DNA from: Microlunatus panaciterrae
Lineage (GTDB): Bacteria > Actinomycetota > Actinomycetes > Propionibacteriales > Propionibacteriaceae
DNA length: 64,000 nucleotides
Assembly: GCF_016907535.1 (NCBI RefSeq)
Contig: NZ_JAFBCF010000001.1
Coordinates: 3,720,001-3,784,000 of the forward strand
Direction of reading: 5' to 3'
Shown here: positions 48,357 through 57,130 of the stretch, piece after piece
Numbering within the stretch: the stretch's first letter is position 1
Layout of the letters: every line of letters starts with the position of its first letter
Position numbers and translations under genes: made by a program
Notes under the pieces: model-generated
The model's input: only the letters and a program-made list of their open reading frames with translations
Told to the model about the DNA's origin: nothing
The model's database searches: none

Positions 48357-49670
48357 CTAGTGGTCGATCCGGTCCAGGACGATCGATCGCTGGGCCGGCG
48401 CCGACTCGCCGATGGTGTACGCCGCCGCCAACGACTCGCGGGCGCCGGCGAACCGGCTGGGGTCGTCGGTGTGCAGCGTAAGCAGGGGCTGGCCGGCCGC
48501 GACCCGGTGGCCGGGCTTGGCGTGCAGCTCGACCCCGGCGCCGGCCTGTACCGGGTCCTCCTTGCGGGCCCGGCCGGCCCCCAACCGCCAGGCGGCGACG
48601 CCTACCGCCATCGCATCCAGGCTGGTCAGTACGCCGTCGGTCGGGGCGACGATCACGTCGGTCTCCCGGGCCCGCGGCAACTCGGCGTCGGGGTCCCCGC
48701 CCTGGGCTGCGATCATCCGGCGCCACACGTCCATCGCCGCACCCGAGCTGAGCAGGTCGGCCGGGTCGCGGTCGGTCCGACCCGCCGCGGCCAGCATCTC
48801 GCGGGCCAGCGTCAGGGTCAGCTCGACAACGTCGGAGGGTCCACCGCCGGCCAGCACCTCGACCGACTCCCTGACCTCCAGGGCGTTGCCCGCGGTCAGC
48901 CCGAGCGGGGTGTCCATCCCGGTCAGCAGGGCCACCGTGGTGACCCCGGCGTCGCGGCCCAGTGCGACCATGGTCCGGGCCAGCTCGGCCGCCTGCTCGG
49001 CGGTCTTCATGAACGCCCCCGAGCCCACCTTGACGTCCAGCACCAGTGCCCCGGTGCCCTCGGCGATCTTCTTGCTCATGATCGACGACGCGATCAGCGG
49101 GATGGACTCCACGGTCGCGGTGACGTCGCGCAGGGCATAGAGCTTCTTGTCGGCCGGGGCCAGTCCGCTGCCGGCGGCACAGATGACCGCGCCGACCTCC
49201 TCCAGCTGGTGCAGCATCTCGGCGTTGGTCAGTGCGGCCCGCCAGCCGGGGATGGCCTCCAGCTTGTCGAGCGTTCCGCCGGTGTGGCCCAGGCCTCGAC
49301 CGGAGAGCTGGGGTACGGCCACGCCGCAGGCGGCCACCAGTGGCACCAGCGGCAGCGTGATCTTGTCTCCGACGCCGCCGGTGGAGTGCTTGTCGGCGGT
49401 CGGTCGAGACAGGGTGGAGAAGTCGAGGCGTTCACCGGAGGCGATCATCGCCGCCGTCCACCGGTTCAGCTCGGCCGGGCTGAGGCCGCGGAAGAAGATC
49501 GCCATGGCGAGCGCCGACATCTGCTCCTCGGCGATCACTCCCGAGGTGTAGGCGCCGATCAGCCAGTCCACCTGCTCGGGGGTGAGTGTGCCACCGTCGC
49601 GCTTGACCTTGATCAGCTCGACCGCATTGAACCTCGCCGGGTCCACCGGACCACCGAGTTGCGCCGTCAT
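48357..49670 (-). CDS. deoA: Thymidine/pyrimidine-nucleoside phosphorylase
   Basis: Cleaves pyrimidine nucleosides with phosphate to base and (deoxy)ribose-1-phosphate in salvage. The 437-aa protein has LIKVKRDGGTLTPEQVDWLI, the phosphate loop in DKHSTGGVGDKITLPLVPLV, LGHTGGTLDKLEAIPG, and the C-terminal PYNP domain VELHAKPGHRVAAGQPLLTL. The usual actinobacterial enzyme accepts thymidine and sometimes uridine; the sequence alone cannot decide. ATG 49670 follows a CATACT -10 by seven bases. It is divergent from the FAH-family gene. Confidence 0.94.
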   Translation of the reverse strand: MTAQLGGPVDPARFNAVELIKVKRDGGTLTPEQVDWLIGAYTSGVIAEEQMSALAMAIFFRGLSPAELNRWTAAMIASGERLDFSTLSRPTADKHSTGGVGDKITLPLVPLVAACGVAVPQLSGRGLGHTGGTLDKLEAIPGWRAALTNAEMLHQLEEVGAVICAAGSGLAPADKKLYALRDVTATVESIPLIASSIMSKKIAEGTGALVLDVKVGSGAFMKTAEQAAELARTMVALGRDAGVTTVALLTGMDTPLGLTAGNALEVRESVEVLAGGGPSDVVELTLTLAREMLAAAGRTDRDPADLLSSGAAMDVWRRMIAAQGGDPDAELPRARETDVIVAPTDGVLTSLDAMAVGVAAWRLGAGRARKEDPVQAGAGVELHAKPGHRVAAGQPLLTLHTDDPSRFAGARESLAAAYTIGESAPAQRSIVLDRIDH

Positions 49671-49677
49671 GGCTGCG

Positions 49678-49683
49678 AGTATG
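49678..49683 (-). promoter_or_regulatory. -10 element (CATACT) of deoA
   Basis: Minus-strand CATACT ends seven bases before ATG 49670; predicted leaderless. Confidence 0.4.
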
Positions 49684-49742
49684 CCCGAAAGCTGCCGACC
49701 TCTGCGGCCGACGGGCGTGCCCAGGCAATCCGGCCCGGCCGA

Positions 49743-49748
49743 TAGTCT
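49743..49748 (+). promoter_or_regulatory. -10 element (TAGTCT) of the FAH-family gene and gltX
   Basis: TAGTCT ends six bases before ATG 49755; no ribosome site. Confidence 0.45.
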
Positions 49749-49754
49749 TGCCCA

Positions 49755-50585
49755 ATGCGCATCGCCCGATTCTCCGCCGGCGGAGATCCCCAGTACGGCA
49801 TCGTGGAGCTCGCCGCCGACGGCGGAGAGCATCCCGACACCGTGTCCGCCCTGACCGGCGACCCCATCGCCACCCCGGTCCAGCTGACCGGTGAGCGGCG
49901 GCCGCTGGCCGATGTCCGGCTGCTGGCGCCGGTGATCCCGCGCAGCAAGGTGGTCGGCGTCGGCCGCAACTACGCCGCGCATGCGGCTGAGCTCGGCAAC
50001 GAGGTGCCCGGAACCCCGCTCACCTTCTTCAAGCCGAACACCTCGGTGATCGGGCCGGACGAGGCGATCATCTATCCGGAGGCAACCCACCAGCTGAGCT
50101 TCGAAGGCGAGCTTGCCGTCGTGATCGGCCGGATCTGCAAGGAGGTGCCGCTGGAGCGGGTGCCCGAGGTGATCTTCGGCTACACCGTCGCCAACGACGT
50201 GACCGCCCGTGACCTGCAGAAGTCCGACGGCCAGTGGGCCCGGGCGAAGGGGTCCGACACGTTCTGTCCGCTGGGGCCGTGGATGGTCACCCACCTTCGG
50301 GTCGAGGAGGCCGCCGACCTGCAGATCACCACCACCCTTGACGGCGAGCTGAAGCAGTCGGGCTCCACCAACCTGATGGTCTTCGACATTCCCGCGCTGG
50401 TGCACTACATCTCCTCGTACACCACGCTGCTGCCCGGTGACGTGATCCTCACCGGTACGCCGGCCGGGGTGGGGGAGATGCACCCCGGGCAGCAGGTCAG
50501 TATCGAGATCGAAGGGATCGGCACCCTGACCAACCGGGTGTCGGGAACGAGCCGGGCCGACGGAACGGGAGAGGCAGCGAAGTGA
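49755..50585 (+). CDS. Fumarylacetoacetate hydrolase (FAH) family protein
   Basis: A 276-aa member of the FAH superfamily. The catalytic domain begins KVVGVGRNYAAHAAELGNEV and includes PLTFFKPNTSVIGPDEAI, the metal ligands in SFEGELAVVIGR and NDVTARDLQKSDGQWARAKG with the typical FCPLGPW. These enzymes hydrolyse or decarboxylate diketo acids; bacterial copies of this length are often oxaloacetate decarboxylase or acylpyruvase like. It precedes gltX by an overlapping stop, the same pairing as Rv2993c-gltS in M. tuberculosis, although no functional link is known. Confidence 0.9.
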   Translation: MRIARFSAGGDPQYGIVELAADGGEHPDTVSALTGDPIATPVQLTGERRPLADVRLLAPVIPRSKVVGVGRNYAAHAAELGNEVPGTPLTFFKPNTSVIGPDEAIIYPEATHQLSFEGELAVVIGRICKEVPLERVPEVIFGYTVANDVTARDLQKSDGQWARAKGSDTFCPLGPWMVTHLRVEEAADLQITTTLDGELKQSGSTNLMVFDIPALVHYISSYTTLLPGDVILTGTPAGVGEMHPGQQVSIEIEGIGTLTNRVSGTSRADGTGEAAK

Positions 50586-52090
50586 GTGAGTTGGCAGACG
50601 TCCTTGGTGACATCGCCCCGCAGGACGTACGGGTCAGGTTCCCACCGTCACCGACCGGCAACCTGCATGTCGGCAACGTCCGCAGCGCACTCTTCAACTG
50701 GGTCTTCGCGCGGCATTTCGGCGGCACCTTCGTGCTCCGGCTGGAGGACACCGACGCCGCCCGCAACACCGAGGAGTCGGTCCGCAACGTGCTGGACTCC
50801 CTCACCTGGCTGGGGCTCGACTGGGACGAGGGGCCGGAGAAGGGCGGCGACTACGGCCCGTACGTGCAGTCCGAGCGCGGCGCCATCTACCGCGACGTGG
50901 TGGCCCGGCTGCTTGCCGCGAAACTGGCCTACCGCTGCTTCTGCACCCGCGAGGAGCAGGAGGAGCGTGAGGCGGCCAAGCCCAAGGGATCACCGTCGGG
51001 CTACGACGGCTTCTGCCGCGATCTGACCGCGGCCGAGATCGCCGAGAAGGAGGCGCAGGCTGTCCCCTCGGTGGTGCGGGTGCGGGTGCCCGACGCGGAC
51101 ATCGCGTTCAACGACCTGGTCCGCGGCGAGGTGCGGTTCGCGGCCGAGCACGTCCCGGACTATGTCATCGTGCGGGCCAACGGGGAGCCGCTCTACACCC
51201 TGGTGAACCCGGTCGACGACTCGCTGATGCGGATCACCCACGTGCTCCGCGGCGAGGACCTGCTGCCCTCCACCCCGCGCCAGATCGTGCTTTACCACGC
51301 GCTGGCCGAGATCGGCGTCGGCAGCGGCCGGACGCCCATTTTCGGGCACCTGCCCATCGTGATGGGGGAGGGCAACAAGCGGCTGCGCAAGAGGGATCCC
51401 GGTGCGGGGCTGGCGGAGTATCAGGAGCGGGGGTTCCTGCCCGAGGCGGTGCTGAACTATCTGGCGCTGCTGGGCTGGGCGATCGCCGACGACCGGGACG
51501 TGTTCCGGCTGAGCGAGATGGTCGACGCGTTCGACATCCGTCGAGTCAACGCCAACCCGGCCAGGTTTGACCCGAAGAAGTGTGAAGCGATCAACGCCTC
51601 GCATATCCGGCTGCTCGAGCCGGCCGAGCTCGCCGATCGGCTGGTGCCGTTCCTGGTGCGCGACGAGGTGCTCTCCGAGCCGCCGTCCGCCGAAGACCGC
51701 GAACTTTTGGCCAGGGCGACGCCGCTGATCCAGGAGCGGATCAACACGCTGTCCGAGGTTACGCCGATGCTGGGGTTCCTGTTCCTGCCCGACGACCAGA
51801 TCGAGATCGATCCCGCGGCAGGGCTGAAGCCGGACGCCGGACCGGTCCTCGCTGCCGCAGCCGAGGCGCTGCGCACCGTGGAGAGCTTCGACCACGCCTC
51901 GATCGAGGCGGCCCTCCGGGCGGCCCTGATCGAGGGTCTGGGGCTGAAGCCCAAGGTGGCCTTCGGGCCGGTGCGCGTGGCGATCACCGGACGGAAGATC
52001 TCGCCCCCGCTGTTCGAGTCCCTAGAGCTGCTGGGGCGCGAGTCGGCCCTGACCCGGGTCGCCGCGGCTCGGGCATCCCTCGATGGCTGA
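50582..52090 (+). CDS. gltX: Glutamyl-tRNA synthetase
   Basis: Charges tRNA-Glu, and in organisms with GatCAB also tRNA-Gln with glutamate. The 502-aa protein has the HIGH-type motif PSPTGNLHVGNVRSALFNW, the KMSKS-type loop NKRLRKRDPGAGLAEYQ and the C-terminal anticodon-binding helices. GTG 50582 overlaps the FAH stop; GTG 50586 is an alternative. tRNA-Gln and tRNA-Glu genes lie 1.2 kb downstream. No glnS is seen, which fits the transamidation route but is not proof. Confidence 0.96.
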   Translation: MSELADVLGDIAPQDVRVRFPPSPTGNLHVGNVRSALFNWVFARHFGGTFVLRLEDTDAARNTEESVRNVLDSLTWLGLDWDEGPEKGGDYGPYVQSERGAIYRDVVARLLAAKLAYRCFCTREEQEEREAAKPKGSPSGYDGFCRDLTAAEIAEKEAQAVPSVVRVRVPDADIAFNDLVRGEVRFAAEHVPDYVIVRANGEPLYTLVNPVDDSLMRITHVLRGEDLLPSTPRQIVLYHALAEIGVGSGRTPIFGHLPIVMGEGNKRLRKRDPGAGLAEYQERGFLPEAVLNYLALLGWAIADDRDVFRLSEMVDAFDIRRVNANPARFDPKKCEAINASHIRLLEPAELADRLVPFLVRDEVLSEPPSAEDRELLARATPLIQERINTLSEVTPMLGFLFLPDDQIEIDPAAGLKPDAGPVLAAAAEALRTVESFDHASIEAALRAALIEGLGLKPKVAFGPVRVAITGRKISPPLFESLELLGRESALTRVAAARASLDG

Positions 52091-52109
52091 GGGTTCGGAG
52101 GCCTAGCGG

Positions 52110-53171
52110 ATGGCGCCCAAGAGCAGGGGACGTCGCCCCACCGGTCGCCCCGGCCAGCGCCGGCCGGTGGCCCGACCCGCCTCCGGCCAGCCCTCCGGTC
52201 AGCCGTCGGGGGGCCTGGTCCGCGGTCGGACGGGACCGAGCACTCCGCCGGCCCCGCACACACCGGGTTATGAGGCACTGCCGCCGCCGGGGGCCAGCTA
52301 TCCGCAGATCCTGCGCGGCGAGACCTACGTCTGGTGGCGTTCGCTGCTGGGGGTGGTGCTCGGGTTGTCGCTGTTCCTGCTGATGACGTCGGTCATCTCC
52401 CAGGCGGTCGTCTTCATCAGCTGGGCCCTCACCTCCGCCGACCGGGCCTTCGCCCCGTACGCCACGGCGGCGCTGAACTTCGAGCTGCCGGTGGGGATGC
52501 TCGCCACCAACCTCGGGATCGCCACACTGATCCCGATCTCCTGGCTGCTGATGGCGCTGGTGCATCAGGTCAAGCCGCGTTGGCTGTCGTCGGTCGGTCC
52601 ACGGCTGCGCTGGCGCTACCTGCTGCTCAGTCTCGCGGTGGCGACTGTCGCGCTGAACGCGGTGCTGCTGCTCTCCACACTGGCTGGGCCGCCTATGCAT
52701 CTCGGGCCACAGCCCGGCTTCTGGGGCTTCCTGGTGGTGATCATCCTGACGTCGCCGCTGCAGGCGGCGGCCGAGGAGTACTTCTTCCGCGGCTACCTGA
52801 TGCAGGCGTTCGGCAGCCTGGTCGCAAACCCGTGGTTCGGGGTGGTGATGTCCTCGGTGGTCTTCGCGCTGCTGCACGGCGCGCAGAACCTGCCGCTGTT
52901 CGCCGACCGGCTGGCCTTCGGTCTGCTGGCCGCGGTGCTGGTGCTGAAGACCGGCGGCCTGGAGGCGGGCATCGCCGCCCACGTGATCAACAACGTCTTC
53001 GCCTTCACCATCGCCGGGCTGACCACCTCAATCGCCGCGGTCAAGCAGATCACCACCATCTCCTGGGCCGATGCTGCCTTCGACGTCGGTGGCTTCGCCC
53101 TGTTCGCGTTGCTCGCCTACCTGCTGGCCGTGCGGATGCGGATGCGGACGCAGGTGCAGGGGGCGGTCTGA
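52110..53171 (+). CDS. CPBP-family intramembrane metalloprotease
   Basis: A 353-aa membrane protein with a Pro/Gly/Arg-rich cytoplasmic N-terminus (residues 1-75) and about eight helices. The CAAX/CPBP catalytic motifs are AAAEEYFFRGYLMQ (two glutamates and arginine), VFALLHGAQNLPLF (His) and AAHVINNVFAF (His and Asn). This glutamate intramembrane protease family includes bacteriocin self-immunity and signalling proteases; the substrate is unknown. ATG 52110 has GGAGG about eight bases upstream. It is the last core protein gene before the tRNAs. Confidence 0.88.
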   Translation: MAPKSRGRRPTGRPGQRRPVARPASGQPSGQPSGGLVRGRTGPSTPPAPHTPGYEALPPPGASYPQILRGETYVWWRSLLGVVLGLSLFLLMTSVISQAVVFISWALTSADRAFAPYATAALNFELPVGMLATNLGIATLIPISWLLMALVHQVKPRWLSSVGPRLRWRYLLLSLAVATVALNAVLLLSTLAGPPMHLGPQPGFWGFLVVIILTSPLQAAAEEYFFRGYLMQAFGSLVANPWFGVVMSSVVFALLHGAQNLPLFADRLAFGLLAAVLVLKTGGLEAGIAAHVINNVFAFTIAGLTTSIAAVKQITTISWADAAFDVGGFALFALLAYLLAVRMRMRTQVQGAV

Positions 53172-53254
53172 GGCGCGCCCGGCCGGCCCCGGTTTGGGCG
53201 AAGGCGCACCTCTACAGTAAAGTCTTCCCTCGTGCCCGGGGTACCGGGGCGCGA

Positions 53255-53326
53255 TGGGGTATGGGGTAATTGGCAGCCCGGCTGATTCTGGTTCAGTTAG
53301 TCTAGGTTCGAGTCCTAGTACCCCAG
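53255..53326 (+). tRNA. tRNA-Gln (anticodon CTG)
   Basis: A 72-nt cloverleaf: acceptor TGGGGTA/TACCCCA, anticodon stem GCTGA/TCAGT with loop TTCTGGT giving anticodon CTG at 53,288-53,290, and T arm CTAGG-TTCGAGT-CCTAG. The CCA end is not encoded. It reads CAG codons. Confidence 0.95.
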
Positions 53327-53439
53327 CGAACGGAAGTCACGATTCGCTGGAGCAGCCGCTCGATTGGCTGTTTGGGCGGGTCAGTTGGTAGGCTTCCGCG
53401 GTCGGTTCCTGTTCATCGAACGGGTGCCCGACCAGCTAG

Positions 53440-53512
53440 GGCCCCGTTGTGTAGCGGCCTAGCACGCCGCCCTCTCAAGGCGGTAGCGCGGGTTCGAATC
53501 CCGTCGGGGCTA
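53440..53512 (+). tRNA. tRNA-Glu (anticodon CTC), integration target
   Basis: A 73-nt cloverleaf: acceptor GGCCCCG/CGGGGCT with a G-T closing pair, anticodon stem CCGCC/GGCGG with loop CTCTCAA giving CTC at 53,474-53,476, T arm GCGGG-TTCGAAT-CCCGT. CCA is not encoded. The 3' half from 53,469 is repeated at 56,305 and 61,183, so this gene is the attachment site of tandem elements; the integrated sequence rebuilds the tRNA 3' end. Confidence 0.95.
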
Positions 53513-53519
53513 CTTCTCA
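53469..53519 (+). repeat. att copy 1 (tRNA-Glu 3' half)
   Basis: 51 bp from the anticodon stem of tRNA-Glu to 7 bp past its end. Identical to copy 2 (56,305) and 49/51 to copy 3 (61,183). It is inferred to be the left attachment site. Confidence 0.9.
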
Positions 53520-53598
53520 GTAATGTGCGGTTGACTAGGGCGAATGCTCCGAATGTCCCGCAAAGAATATCTCAGTTGCTCGCCCTCAGCCCCTCTGA

Positions 53599-53619
53599 GG
53601 GCGCGTCAGGGGCGCACGA
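53599..53619 (+). repeat. Arm-like motif a, 80 bp right of att copy 1
   Basis: GGGCGCGTCAGGGGCGCACGA without its last base matches the motif found beside every att copy (56,159, 56,421, 61,037, 61,302), always in the same orientation. Confidence 0.7.
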
Positions 53620-53772
53620 AATCCATGATCATCTGCTCCCTGCTGAGGCCTCAAGAGCAGTCTGCTGGGCGTCTCGGGCGGAAATGTGCCTCTGACTAGG
53701 GGATTCGTCACCCTCGCGAGTTACGCTACCGCCTTGAAGGGACGGCTAGCGTCTTGGCTCGAGCTCGTCGGA

Positions 53773-54115
53773 TCACAGACGGTCCGCGACGATGTCGGAA
53801 GGGAACTGGCTGAGGTTGCGGAGCGCCGCGACTGGTGGCTGCTCTAGGTCGAGGTGATGGATGTGAAGCGTCGTAATTGTGTGATCGGATCCTGCAGGCG
53901 CCATCGCTGGTCCGTCTGCGTAGATAGGGGTGGCATCGGGGAGATCTGCGGCTATGTCATAGGCGAGCGACTGGTAGAGGTCGGCGTTGAACTTACCGCC
54001 GGTGTTGCTGTCCCGCCTGTACTGACGTCATCGATGAATCGCCAGCGACCGTCAGCGACATCACCGTCGGCCGCGGGAGGCCTTCAACGACACGGCACGG
54101 AGAACGAGAGTGGCG
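53773..54115 (-). pseudogene. mcrC C-terminal remnant with a frameshift in the nuclease motif
   Basis: Minus-strand translation gives GRWRFIDDV and, after a one-base frameshift, KYRRDSN followed by FNADLYQSLAYDIAADLPDA, PIYADGPAM, HHLDLEQPPVAALRNLSQ and the stop at 53,773. This is the McrC pattern: a D-x-K active-site strand, NADLYQ-LAY helix and the closing strand-helix. McrC is the nuclease subunit of modification-dependent McrBC restriction. The lost base removes the reading frame exactly at the DxK site. No mcrB or N-terminal half is present. A homologous remnant lies at 61,470. Confidence 0.65.
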
Positions 54116-54505
54116 ACTTTCACTGGCCAGAACCGGAGACAATCAACTGGCCACTACGGGGACTTTCTCATGGCCACGGACAGAGGGACTGCTCGGGGTC
54201 GAGAGGTCTGTCGTTGACGCCAGGGCGGCGCGTGACCGCGTCGGCGGTCGAGCCCAGCCGTTCCTCTGCTGGTCGACATGCTCGGGGCTTCGCGCTGACG
54301 CCTCTCGACCGCGTAGCTGCACAATCCCTCCTGGGCTGATGGCAACCATCTCGCTCGGCGACGAATCCAGACGACCGGCTCTGATACGTTCGAGACGTAC
54401 GCGGATGTGTACGAACTACGAGGTGGTATGCCTGACCTGCTCTTTTGGTGCTTGCGCGGCGGCCTTGCGCCCCGAGGTGGAGGTCAGTTCACCGCTCACC
54501 AGGGG

Positions 54506-55477
54506 TTAGAGAGCGTCCTTGACAACTCTGTATACCTTAGCAAAATATGCCTCCTGTTGCCCCTTACTCAACATGTCGAGAGGCTCTGACGGAGGATTTA
54601 TAGCCTGAAAGCGGTTCAGGTCAGAGTCTTCATAGTGGGACGAGCTGACTAGAATTGGAACTATTCTCACACCTCTGCCCTTGGCGCTCTCTAGCAGCGG
54701 AGCCAACTCGTTATTATGAATAAACTCGGATGCCATGAAATCTGCACTTACGAGAAGAATGGCAGCGTCACACGATTGAATCGCGTTCTCGATCTCATCG
54801 CTCCATTGGTCCCCAGCGCGGATCTGCCTATCATTCCACAACTCAACTCTTCCGACTCTCTCAAGGGGCCGCATATGTATAAGCAATCGATCCAACCAAT
54901 ACTGATCCTGGTGGCTATAGCTCACAAATATCTGATTCCGCGGTACGACAAAAGTGCGCTCGATTGACGATCTTGCATATGGTGGTGTGGACTGCCGGCC
55001 CCTTACCAAGATATTCTTGAGTATATGGATTAGCCTATCGACATCATCTCGGAATGTAGAGTTCCTAAGGTAGAATGCTTGTGTAGATGACAACCATGCT
55101 AGATCTTTGGGCAACTGCGCGCGGGACGGAAAAGTGGCTTCGTCTACCAGAATAGGAAAAACGGAAGTGCCGTATCTCCGGGCTGCTTCAAGTTGGATTC
55201 GCACGAGGTCGTGGGGATTCTCCAGAAGTCGCTGCCCTTCTAAGTCAGTAGCCGTCAACCATTGTGGTCCGATCAGTGCTAAAAGAACTCCACATGACCT
55301 GACGGCTTGTTCGATCGCCACTATAAAGCTGGCGCCTGCTCCGATAGTATCGATGTCCAAGAAGATGCGCTCTTGGTCGAATTGTTGAAGCAGGCTGTCA
55401 TACAGCCGACCTGCATACGCAGCGGTGTCCTTCCTGCGATAATTGATGAAAATGCCACTGCGCTCCAAGTCGGCCAC
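54506..55477 (-). CDS. Protein with two tandem TIR domains (323 aa)
   Basis: TIR domains of bacterial defence systems bind or cleave NAD. Domain 1 (residues 8-140) opens GIFINYRRKDTAAYAGRL and contains IFLDIDTIGAG, FIVAIEQAV and VFPILVDEA. Domain 2 (181-300) opens QIFVSYSHQDQYWLDRL and contains ELWNDRQIRAGDQWSDEI, SADFMASEFIHNNEL and IVPILVSS. In domain 1 the position of the catalytic glutamate (D-W-V-x-x-E pattern) appears to be Q95; domain 2 keeps E257. Thus one active and one inactive TIR is plausible. The gene is visibly AT-rich compared with the core, with no partner gene beside it. GTG 55477 starts; stop TAA. Confidence 0.85.
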   Translation of the reverse strand: MADLERSGIFINYRRKDTAAYAGRLYDSLLQQFDQERIFLDIDTIGAGASFIVAIEQAVRSCGVLLALIGPQWLTATDLEGQRLLENPHDLVRIQLEAARRYGTSVFPILVDEATFPSRAQLPKDLAWLSSTQAFYLRNSTFRDDVDRLIHILKNILVRGRQSTPPYARSSIERTFVVPRNQIFVSYSHQDQYWLDRLLIHMRPLERVGRVELWNDRQIRAGDQWSDEIENAIQSCDAAILLVSADFMASEFIHNNELAPLLESAKGRGVRIVPILVSSSHYEDSDLNRFQAINPPSEPLDMLSKGQQEAYFAKVYRVVKDAL

Positions 55478-55559
55478 GGTGGCGGTCCCTTCTGAGAGGC
55501 GGCCTCATGATCGAAGCTGCCTAGCCATTATCGCGCTGGGGTGGAGCCCGGCCTGGGGT

Positions 55560-55866
55560 CAACCTGGCTTGTGGTTGAGTTCTGATCGAATCGACGATCT
55601 AGGCATCTCGTCGGCACGAGTCAACTCGTACCGATCACGCCTTGTCAATGCTTTAGGCAGCAGAAGGCAGCGCTGACGAGACTGCGACTGCTGGCACCCT
55701 CCGAGGTTGTGAAGTCGGCAGAGGATCTGGCCGCGTCCGACCATCGTGTCGAGCTGTGGTTCGCCAGTCCCTCCGCTGAGCACGGCTCCTGGGACAGCTT
55801 GAACGCCGACCGACAGACCAAGCGCAGACTTCATCGAGGCATACCGCCGCCGGTTCCGTTTGGGTA
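55560..55866 (+). pseudogene. Decayed fragment of an unrecognised helical protein
   Basis: One frame gives SARVNSYRSRLVNALGS and, after a shift, ALTRLRLLAPSEVVKSAEDL and ASDHRVELW. The run RLRLLAPSEVV with a following helix is like the C-terminus of helical proteins of unknown function in actinobacteria. Only a fragment is present. Confidence 0.3.
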
Positions 55867-56158
55867 AGGGCAAGGCCATCGAAGCTGGCCGGCAACCGCC
55901 GAAGGGCTGAATTGCCTTGTTGAGCAATGCAGTCTGGCGAATCGAAACGTGTCCGCGGGATCGACACCCTTCCCATCATCGGAACCCCAAGACACGGCAG
56001 ACTAGAAACTAGCGAGTGATGGCCTCGTCCTCGAGCGTCGGATCGGCCCCATTTTCGAGCGTCGCCGACACGCCACAAGCAAGCCCAAAGGCTGCTCGTG
56101 GGGCCGCGGGCGGGAGATTAGGCTGAATCTGAGAAGCGCGATGTCTGATCGTGGTCGA

Positions 56159-56178
56159 GGGCGCGTCAGGGGCGCACG
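56159..56178 (+). repeat. Arm-like motif b, 126 bp left of att copy 2
   Basis: GGGCGCGTCAGGGGCGCACG, identical to motif a over 20 bases and at the same distance from its att as motif d. Confidence 0.7.
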
Positions 56179-56304
56179 GGGACGGGAAAAGATGGCATAC
56201 GACGACAAACGTTGGTGAACGCGATGGACAGCATCGAGCCTAGCCACACTAGGTTTCGAGGGCCGCCAATGAACGTTGAGAGACAGCACAAACCCGGCTT
56301 GAAT

Positions 56305-56355
56305 GCCCTCTCAAGGCGGTAGCGCGGGTTCGAATCCCGTCGGGGCTACTTCTCA
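56305..56355 (+). repeat. att copy 2 (tRNA-Glu 3' half)
   Basis: 51 bp identical to att copy 1; the rest of a tRNA is missing upstream, so it is not a functional tRNA gene. It forms the junction between elements A and B. Confidence 0.92.
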
Positions 56356-57130
56356 AAATGCTTCCCACTAGGGGAAATGCACACCATCAGCACCGGCGAG
56401 AGGCGAGTTGTGCCGTTGCGGGGCTCATCAGGGGCGCACGAGGGAGCAAGATTCTGAGCCCCGCTGCGCCCCAGGTTTGGCCTGGCCCCGCGGAGTCGTT
56501 CGCCAGTATGGCTCTGACCAGGGATTTTGGTTGTCGACAGGGCATGGCGCTAACGCCCTGCAGGGGCGGTAGCACAACGTCAGAAAAGCAAAGTCATATC
56601 GTGGCCAGAACGGTCATCTCCACAGCGCCCGCGCTGCTCGTGTTTGGTCACGAGGTGTTGCGAGGCCCCGACTCGGCCTTGAGTCTGCGCTTGATTTCGG
56701 TCCAAAGCTTGCGCTGCATGCGTCGACCGAGTGGTCTCACCAGGGGACTGAGCGTCCGGAGCCATCCCTTGGCTTAGAGGCTGATGATCATCGCGGGCAG
56801 CCCGTTAGGCGGCGTTGTTCCTTTAACGACCAGCTGCGACTCGGGCGTCTCGGCTCGGTCCCGTGGAGTCAGGTCAGCGTGTCAGGCCGCAAACACCTGC
56901 AAGGGGACAGTCCCGACACTTCCACGAGGCTTGTTGGGTGGGGAAGGCGCTGCGCGCCTTGACCGCGGGACGGTACTGGTGTTCAGGCGCTCGTTCGTGT
57001 TCGTCGAGAAGAGCGCGGTGGAGGGTACGTGCATCGGCACCGTTGCAGTGCTTTTCTCCTGTGCTGAGGGGCTGCATATCGGTTGAGGCTTCCTATTGCT
57101 CGTGCCGCCGGTCAGTGCTTGTGTGGTTCT
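56356..57130. other. 775-bp left part of element B without a recognised gene
   Basis: Short open frames exist on both strands but none shows a ribosome site, domain or credible composition. One arm-like motif (56,421-56,441) is present. Confidence 0.55.
56421..56441 (+). repeat. Arm-like motif c, 66 bp right of att copy 2
   Basis: GGGCTCATCAGGGGCGCACG, two differences from motif a, at nearly the same distance from its att as motif e. Confidence 0.65.

Larger units (their letters stand above)
53513..54505. other. Non-genic stretch between tRNA-Glu and the TIR gene
   Basis: Contains att copy 1, one arm-like repeat and the mcrC remnant. The plus-strand frame covering 53,854-54,339 is antisense to that remnant and is rejected. 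Nothing is recognised between about 54,120 and 54,505. Confidence 0.6.
55478..56304. other. Right part of element A without an intact gene
   Basis: No intact gene is recognised. It includes a likely decayed fragment (55,560-55,866) and a right end of about 200 bp shared with element B. Confidence 0.6.
53469..56355. mobile_element. Integrated element A at tRNA-Glu (tandem-TIR island)
   Basis: A 2.8-kb unit bounded by identical 51-bp att copies. It contains an mcrC remnant next to the left end, a low-GC two-TIR gene, a decayed fragment and a right end homologous to that of element B. No integrase, relaxase or replication gene is visible, so it is either a satellite mobilised in trans or the shrunken remains of a larger island. 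Confidence 0.75.

Noticed and set aside
53854-54339. Plus-strand frame of 161 codons after tRNA-Glu
   Set aside because: Its first half is antisense to the mcrC remnant, whose reading is supported by a second homologous copy; no ribosome site is seen.
54143-54345. Short minus-strand frames left of the TIR gene as an antitoxin or partner
   Set aside because: Two overlapping frames, no ribosome site and no recognisable fold; insufficient support.
56305-56355. Second and third tRNA-Glu genes at 56,305 and 61,183
   Set aside because: Only the 3' part from the anticodon stem is present, without D arm or 5' acceptor strand; they are att copies.
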